DNA from: TA-20 sp035935115
GTDB taxonomy: Archaea > Thermoproteota > Nitrososphaeria > Nitrososphaerales > Nitrosopumilaceae
DNA length: 64,000 nt
NCBI GenBank assembly: GCA_035935115.1
Contig: DASYXK010000001.1
Coordinates: 62,001 to 126,000 of the forward strand
Direction of reading: 5' to 3'
Shown: in pieces, positions 59,741-64,000 of the stretch
Layout of the letters: each line of letters starts with the position of its first letter
Numbering within the stretch: the first letter of the stretch is position 1
The notes under the pieces: model-generated
What the model was told of the DNA's origin: nothing
Databases searched by the model: none
Seen by the model: only the letters and a program-made list of their open reading frames with translations
Translations under genes and position numbers: made by a program

Positions 59741-60490
59741 ATGAAGATAAAGAATATTCCCCTTAAGCTAATAGATATAGCTGATGAAAATGTCCGAAAA
59801 GATCATCCTTTTGGAAGAGATGTTAAGGACCAATTAATTAAAGATCATTTATCAAAGTTCGAATTACTGCAACCAGTTGTAGTTAGATTTGATAATGCAA
59901 GTAAGAGATACAAGTTGCTAATTGGTCGTAGAAGATTTCTGTCACTAAGTGCAAAGGGATCAAGAGAGATACCTGCAGTAGTAACTGAGCTTGAAGGCGC
60001 AGAAGCAGAAGCTGCATCATTGTTTGAAAATCTAATCCGTAAAGATCTGCCACCAATTGAGAAAGCAAAGATGGTAAAGAAATTAGTTGATTCAACAGAA
60101 TCAGGCATTACAGGCGTCTCTAAAAAATATGGATTATCAAAAAGTACAATTAGTGAATGGTTAAGCGTTCTGACATTAGCAGAACCGTTGCAGCAAGCAA
60201 TAGAAAGTGGAGAAATAACACTTTATGAAGCAATACAAATCGCAAGAAAGCCAAAATCACTGCAAGATAAATTGGTAAATGCAGTATCTGATGGAAAGCT
60301 TCAAGAAGTAATGATAAAAACCGGAGTAAAACGTGGAGCACCAAAAGGTCTCTTGACTATCCGTCTTGTTTTCAATCCTAAGAAGAAATTTGACAAAAAG
60401 ATTTGGGATCAATTAAATGAACAAGCATCTGAAAATGGACTTGAAGTCACTGATTATGTCAAGAATTTACTAGTAAAGCGTCTTAATTAG
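59741..60490 (+). CDS. ParB-like DNA-binding protein with RHH-like C-terminus
   Basis: A 249-residue protein. Residues 1-105 form a ParB/sulfiredoxin N-terminal domain: IPLKLIDIADENVRK, LLQPVVVRF, KLLIGRRRFLS (the ParB nucleotide-binding motif GERR appears as GRRR) and ENLIRKDLPPIEKAKMV. Residues 106-170 contain the HTH: GITGVSKKYGLSKSTISEWLSVL. Residues about 200-249 (LLTIRLVFNPKKKF, KIWDQLNEQASENG, VTDYVKNLLVKRLN) read as a strand and two helices, like a ribbon-helix-helix. No ParA lies in the window. Palindromic sites surround it, one touching its stop codon. Segregation or regulatory role is inferred. Confidence 0.78.
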   Translation: MKIKNIPLKLIDIADENVRKDHPFGRDVKDQLIKDHLSKFELLQPVVVRFDNASKRYKLLIGRRRFLSLSAKGSREIPAVVTELEGAEAEAASLFENLIRKDLPPIEKAKMVKKLVDSTESGITGVSKKYGLSKSTISEWLSVLTLAEPLQQAIESGEITLYEAIQIARKPKSLQDKLVNAVSDGKLQEVMIKTGVKRGAPKGLLTIRLVFNPKKKFDKKIWDQLNEQASENGLEVTDYVKNLLVKRLN

Positions 60491-60505
60491 TTCGACAATC
60501 GAACT
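60489..60505. repeat. Palindrome AGTTCGACAATCGAACT (copy 2 of 4)
   Basis: Seven-base arms AGTTCGA/TCGAACT flank a 3-base spacer, the most complete of the four copies. It begins on the AG of the parB stop codon TAG and identically matches the 13-base core of copy 1. Confidence 0.6.
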
Positions 60506-60529
60506 CGTCGTTTAGAGCAAATTTTACGA

Positions 60530-60994
60530 TTATCTTACTGCCAACACTGGACAATGTGCATAGGCTATTACATCGTTAGCTACACTGCCCATGAGAAATT
60601 TTTCTATGCCTGTCATGCCTTTAGTTCCAATAACTATCAAATCTATTTTATGATTTTTGGCATAATCTAATATGATTTTTTTAACGGGAGAACCTATCAG
60701 GACTTGTTGATGCACTACAACTCCTTCGTTTTTTCCTGCCTGTACCACTCTATCAAGTAACTTTTCTGCATCCTTCTTCAAGGCTTCTTGGAATGCCTTC
60801 AGTTTTCCACCTCTGTAATAACCTAAGACGTCGGCAGTTGCACCCAGTGAAGATTTACCAATTACATGAATCACAGTAAGTTCAGCATCCAAAGATTTTG
60901 CCAGCGTTATTGCATATGCTGTTGCTTTATCTTTGTATCCAGATTTGTCAATTGCCAACAATATTTTTTTTATTGCTGTATTTTTTTGTGACAT
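60530..60994 (-). CDS. Universal stress protein (UspA family)
   Basis: A 154-residue Usp-fold protein. It opens KKILLAIDKSGYKDKATAYAITLAKSLDAELTVIHVIG and ends with LIVIGTKGMTGIEKFLMGSVANDVIAYAHCPVLAVR, which carries the G-x2-G-x9-G(S/T) ATP-binding motif, so it may bind ATP. It lies 40 bases downstream of the symporter gene on the same strand, suggesting co-expression and perhaps transporter control. Usp-transporter pairs are known elsewhere; the link here is inference. Confidence 0.88.
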   Translation of the reverse strand: MSQKNTAIKKILLAIDKSGYKDKATAYAITLAKSLDAELTVIHVIGKSSLGATADVLGYYRGGKLKAFQEALKKDAEKLLDRVVQAGKNEGVVVHQQVLIGSPVKKIILDYAKNHKIDLIVIGTKGMTGIEKFLMGSVANDVIAYAHCPVLAVR

Positions 60995-61034
60995 TTTTTA
61001 TCATTACTCCATTTGAGATCCTAGAGTCGTCGTT

Positions 61035-62627
61035 TTATACTGCTCCCCTTTGACTACCTCTGTCAATTTGTCTTATATCAATAGGGTTAACCCAGTCTTT
61101 TACATCTGCACCAGTAACAACATCGGAATCATTTGGTATTAGATACACAACTTCGTGTCGTGGTGGATTTCTCTTTTGTGTTGCAAGGCTTACCAATATG
61201 AAAATTGGAAGCGACACTAATGGTGGAATAATTGTATCCAATCCAGCATAAGCTGCATATGGACTAGTACTAGGAGCATTAGTGATAAGGAAGAATAGGA
61301 TTAATCTCAACACAGAACCTACAACAATTGATGCTACAGCTCCAGATGAGGTTGATTTTTTCCAGAATGTTCCAAAAACTAGAGGTACAAGACAGCCTGC
61401 CAGGACAATATCAAATGCCAGTATCAAGTAAACACCAGGTCTTGGAATTAGATATCCTAATGCAAAGGCAGTAAAGAACATTGGAATAACGAAAAGTCTA
61501 GTAGATAGCAGCAATTGTCTGTCAGTTAGTTTTTCTCTTTTCAAAAATCTTGTAACTATGTTACGTTGTAACATGTTTCTTGCTAGTACGCTGGCAATTG
61601 CTAACGTTCCTCCATTTGCTGTAGACATACCACAACTTATTGTACTTACAAGCATCAAGATGCCAATTACTGCTGGCATGTGCTTTATAGCTAGAATTGG
61701 ATAGAGAGTGTAGGGATCATCTTTAACAACCTGCGGTTCAAGCGTTAGTCCAATTATTCCCATCATTGTAGTAGGAATAAGTATCAAGAGAGTTAATCCT
61801 GCAGCCATGTAAGAGCCCTTTTGAGCTGTTCGTCCACCATCTGCAGCAAATACACGTTCCATAAAGTCTAGTGCAACGATATCTCCTACACCTAATGATA
61901 TTATGCTTGCCCAATTAACTAGTGCACCATTACCAAGATCATACAGACCAGACATGTCCATAAAGTTGCCAGGTGCATTTGCCACTATGGTTTCCAGTCC
62001 ACCTGGAATAGGCGACCAGGGGCCAATGAAAAAGATAAAGCCTGCCCAGAATCCAACCACCGCTAGATAGATGTGGAAGATATCAGTGTACGCACATGAG
62101 AATAACCCACCAAAATACGTATACAATAATACTACAGCAGTAGAAATCAACATTGCATAAATCAACGGTATACCTAAAACTACAGACAAAATGTAACCGC
62201 TTGCACCAAGGTTTCCAGCTACAAGTACTATGAAACTTATTGACATCAAAGTGCCTGACATGACTTCAGTAACATTTCCATAACGCCTATAGTAGAAATC
62301 TGCTAGCGTAATCATATTCATTCGATTGAATCTTTTTCCAAAGAAAGCACCTGTTAAAACAAGACAGATTGCCAAACCAAGCGGTATGACTGCACCCCCC
62401 CAGAACCCAAACGAAGCTGACAGCGACACATTTCCAAGCGATGCATTACCATCAACTGCTTCAGAAACCAACATTGTACCAATAAAAAATAATGGCAAGC
62501 TCTTACCTGCCACAATGTAACGTTTGCTACTTTTCTTGACAAATTTTACTGCAAGAACACCAATGGCAGCAGTAGCAGCAACAAATGCTAGAACTACAAC
62601 TGGATAATAGAGAGGAATATCGGCCAT
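61035..62627 (-). CDS. Sodium:solute symporter (SSS family), probable urea transporter
   Basis: A 530-residue membrane transporter with 13-14 hydrophobic segments. SSS landmarks: KKSSKRYIVAGKSLPLFFIGTMLVSEAVDGNASLGNVSLSASFGFWGG, RFNRMNMITLADFYYRRYG, and a C-terminal half with FGTFWKKSTSSGAVASIVVG. Length and layout match DUR3-like urea symporters and related solute carriers. The urease genes 3 kb away make urea the likely cargo, but SSS proteins also carry acetate, proline and other solutes. UspA follows on the same strand. A TTCGAC palindrome lies 60 bases upstream of the start. Confidence 0.85.
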   Translation of the reverse strand: MADIPLYYPVVVLAFVAATAAIGVLAVKFVKKSSKRYIVAGKSLPLFFIGTMLVSEAVDGNASLGNVSLSASFGFWGGAVIPLGLAICLVLTGAFFGKRFNRMNMITLADFYYRRYGNVTEVMSGTLMSISFIVLVAGNLGASGYILSVVLGIPLIYAMLISTAVVLLYTYFGGLFSCAYTDIFHIYLAVVGFWAGFIFFIGPWSPIPGGLETIVANAPGNFMDMSGLYDLGNGALVNWASIISLGVGDIVALDFMERVFAADGGRTAQKGSYMAAGLTLLILIPTTMMGIIGLTLEPQVVKDDPYTLYPILAIKHMPAVIGILMLVSTISCGMSTANGGTLAIASVLARNMLQRNIVTRFLKREKLTDRQLLLSTRLFVIPMFFTAFALGYLIPRPGVYLILAFDIVLAGCLVPLVFGTFWKKSTSSGAVASIVVGSVLRLILFFLITNAPSTSPYAAYAGLDTIIPPLVSLPIFILVSLATQKRNPPRHEVVYLIPNDSDVVTGADVKDWVNPIDIRQIDRGSQRGAV

Positions 62628-62685
62628 GTTCCTTGTAATTAGTAACTATATATTATTAAATATGACGGTTGGAGTCTTTTCAGAT

Positions 62686-62702
62686 AGTTCGACTGTCGAA
62701 TA
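62686..62702. repeat. Palindrome AGTTCGACTGTCGAATA (copy 3 of 4)
   Basis: The core TTCGAC-T-GTCGAA (62688-62700) is a perfect 6+1+6 inverted repeat. It lies 61 bases upstream of the symporter ATG, where a regulator or ParB could act. Confidence 0.55.
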
Positions 62703-62814
62703 TTGATATACAAAATTCAAAAAAAGGTTAAGAAATTGTGTTTTTTTGTGGATTTGTTAATTTGTTCAACACACATAACATGAACAATAACAGATCAGAA
62801 CCAGAAAAGGAAAA

Positions 62815-62997
62815 TCATATTCTATGATCTCTGGCCATGTGCATTCGAAACGAGGATTCATTTTCAAATGATTCGTCACATGTTATACACAAATAGGTAG
62901 TTTTTTTATCATGCAAGTCTTGAGCATGTTTTAAAAGATCTTCTCTATCTTTGAAAGTAGTACCACATGCTCCACAACCATATTTTTTGCCAAACAA
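62815..62997 (-). CDS. Two-finger C2H2 zinc finger protein
   Basis: A 60-residue protein consisting of almost nothing but two classical C2H2 fingers. Finger 1: CGACGTTFKDREDLLKHAQDLH (shown as C-x2-C-x12-H-x4-H). Finger 2: CITCDESF...FRMHMARDH with the same spacing. Spacing, Phe and Leu positions fit eukaryote-type fingers. Such tiny finger proteins occur in archaea and may bind DNA or proteins. No partner gene is obvious. ATG start at 62997. Confidence 0.8.
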   Translation of the reverse strand: MFGKKYGCGACGTTFKDREDLLKHAQDLHDKKTTYLCITCDESFENESSFRMHMARDHRI

Positions 62998-63098
62998 TCC
63001 TTTTCAATGGTATATTTCAATTAATAAATTTCTTCTTAACATAGTTGTGACAGATTCTTTGTGTTCAGAGGAACTATTGTACAAAGTAGGTAGAATAA

Positions 63099-63608
63099 TT
63101 ATTTCATTTTCTTTAGCTTTGAATAAAGGAACGGATCAAGCTTCCTTGCAGTATCAAAACACTTTTGCCCCTCATCAGCTTTATTCAGCATCGCTAACGC
63201 CCTACCTTTGTTATACCAGGCTTTTGCATATTTTTCATTATTCTCTATTGCGCTATCAAAGCATTCTATTGCTTCCTCTAGCCTTTTTAATTTAATCAAT
63301 GTCAATCCTTTATTATGCCACGTAATAGAATTGGTAGAATCAATTGCAATTGCATGAGAAAATGATTCTAAAGCCTCATCTGTTCTTCCCAATTTATCTA
63401 AGATCAAACCTTTATCACCCCATGCAAAATCATTGTTTGGTAAAATCTGTATAGCTTTATCAAAATATTCCAAGGCTTCCTCTGGCCTGTTACCATTTGC
63501 CAGATCTTCACCATACTTAACATATTCTTCAGAAGCTTCTTTTCTGCTATGCCTAAATTTGTATTCTGGAGAAGATAAATTATTTTTTTTTCTTAACCAG
63601 CTAAACAT
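63099..63608 (-). CDS. TPR-repeat protein
   Basis: A 169-residue soluble protein. After a basic N-terminus (FSWLRKKNNLSS) come about three and a half tetratricopeptide repeats: KYGEDLANGNRPEEALEYFDKAIQILPN, WGDKGLILDKLGRTDEALESFSHAIAID, WHNKGLTLIKLKRLEEAIECFDSAIEN and WYNKGRALAMLNKADEGQKCFDTARKLDP. The repeats make a protein-binding superhelix; the partner is unknown. It lies 12 bases after the small membrane protein gene on the same strand. Confidence 0.88.
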   Translation of the reverse strand: MFSWLRKKNNLSSPEYKFRHSRKEASEEYVKYGEDLANGNRPEEALEYFDKAIQILPNNDFAWGDKGLILDKLGRTDEALESFSHAIAIDSTNSITWHNKGLTLIKLKRLEEAIECFDSAIENNEKYAKAWYNKGRALAMLNKADEGQKCFDTARKLDPFLYSKLKKMK

Positions 63609-63619
63609 ATTGAATAACT

Positions 63620-63751
63620 CTATGTATTTTCTGTTTTATGTAATTCATCTTCTTTTTTATCCCCCTTAAGACCTACAGTTCCCATGAACAAAAAGAAACC
63701 GCTTGCAACTAATATTGCTGCAAACATTGCATAAACACCTGTCAAATCCAT
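63620..63751 (-). CDS. Small single-pass membrane protein
   Basis: A 43-residue protein with one hydrophobic helix (YAMFAAILVASGFFLFMGTVGL) and a charged C-terminus (KGDKKEDELHKTENT). Its stop is 12 bases before the TPR gene start, so a two-gene unit is likely. AT-rich DNA precedes the ATG at 63751. It could anchor or recruit the TPR protein to the membrane, which is speculation. Confidence 0.55.
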   Translation of the reverse strand: MDLTGVYAMFAAILVASGFFLFMGTVGLKGDKKEDELHKTENT

Positions 63752-63868
63752 TAGAACATTATTAATTCTAATGTATTTAAAATTTTATTACATTAGATTT
63801 TCAGACGAATTTTTGTCTGGAACTTGTAGAAAACAATAGTCACATACATGGTTTTTTCTGAAATAACA

Positions 63869-63951
63869 CGTAGATTACGCAGCATTCTCAATAATTTGAA
63901 AATCAAATACGAAAAAGTTCGACTGCAGAACTATTCAAAAACGTAGATTAC
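63869..63951 (+). repeat. Direct repeat CGTAGATTAC (copies B and C)
   Basis: CGTAGATTAC occurs at 63869-63878 and 63942-63951, bracketing the fourth TTCGAC palindrome. The first copy extends to GTAGATTACGC, matching the inverted copy at 59628-59638. Confidence 0.4.
63916..63932. repeat. Palindrome AGTTCGACTGCAGAACT (copy 4 of 4)
   Basis: Outer arms AGTTC/GAACT and a CTGCAG centre make an imperfect palindrome related to the other three copies, with the same left half AGTTCGACT as copy 3. It lies in the intergenic region at the right edge of the window, 165 bases before the small membrane protein gene. Confidence 0.45.
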
Positions 63952-64000
63952 TTAGACAAATTTAAGTAGATACTAATCTATTACTAAATCGATAAATATG

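Noticed and set aside
63998..64000. ATG at the extreme right edge as start of a further gene
   Set aside because: Only the codon itself is in the window, so nothing supports it beyond AT-rich DNA upstream.

Overview
The window is a continuous piece of a low-GC archaeal chromosome from an ammonia-oxidising-type member of the Nitrososphaerota (Thaumarchaeota). The call rests on the combination of 4-hydroxybutyryl-CoA dehydratase beside an ADP-forming acyl-CoA ligase (3-hydroxypropionate/4-hydroxybutyrate cycle), a full urease operon, archaeal information-processing genes (GINS, MCM, Hel308, RfcS, Alba, SmAP, aIF6, aIF5B, L7Ae/S28e/L24e/L37e), zinc-type 7Fe ferredoxins and a PEF(G)-CTERM surface protein. 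No amo genes or rRNA lie here, so genus is not fixed; a Nitrosopumilales/Nitrosotalea-like lineage is only an inference. Several genes look leaderless (TATA about 25 bases before the start codon) and many use TTG starts.

Layout. 1-3.7 kb: edge of a succinate dehydrogenase flavoprotein gene, a PadR regulator with tandem palindromes over its start, an isocitrate-lyase-family enzyme, Alba, a secreted protein, tRNA-Ala, ferredoxin reductase, tRNA-Pro. 3.8-8.3 kb: nucleotidyltransferase, IlvE, a sugar-type operon (Gfo/Idh dehydrogenase, Trm112-like, hexapeptide acyltransferase) facing a GlcNAc-1-phosphate transferase. 8.3-14.1 kb: replication/repair block Gins-MCM-Hel308, overlapping by 4 bases at each joint and divergent from RfcS. 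14-28 kb: ferredoxins, aIF6, HisS, archease, thioredoxin, the L7Ae-S28e-L24e-Ndk-aIF5B operon, phosphoglucosamine mutase, PurU, creatininase family protein, SmAP-L37e, a Pro-rich coiled-coil protein, RpiA and a hydantoinase-like amidohydrolase.

28.4-35.5 kb is an accessory cell-surface region: a hendecad-repeat secreted protein, a PEF(G)-CTERM protein, a LamG protein, a soluble-looking histidine kinase and a PKD-repeat protein, separated by unusually structured intergenic DNA. 35.7-40.1 kb carries three different proteins with C-terminal double zinc ribbons, a thioredoxin, a DEAD-box RNA helicase with a hairpin in its leader, and signal peptidase I. 40.1-43.8 kb is the carbon-fixation pair. 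43.9-49.1 kb holds RNase H, a winged-helix/membrane-protein pair, radical SAM and MDR enzymes, small proteins and a NiCoT nickel permease.

49.4-62.6 kb joins deoxyhypusine synthase and pyruvoyl arginine decarboxylase (polyamine/hypusine), a divergent chaperonin with a degenerate ATPase motif and a His-rich tail, ureEFGD on the minus strand, ureABC on the plus strand, and, 3 kb on, a sodium:solute symporter probably taking up urea. Between urease and transporter sits the most novel-looking part: a ParB-like protein ending in a ribbon-helix-helix-like segment, a protein made of three such repeats, and four copies of a palindrome of consensus AGTTCGACnnTCGAACT at 58.2, 60.5, 62.7 and 63.9 kb. 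These may be centromere-like (parS) sites or operators of a local regulon. The right edge holds a two-finger C2H2 protein, a TPR protein and a small membrane protein.
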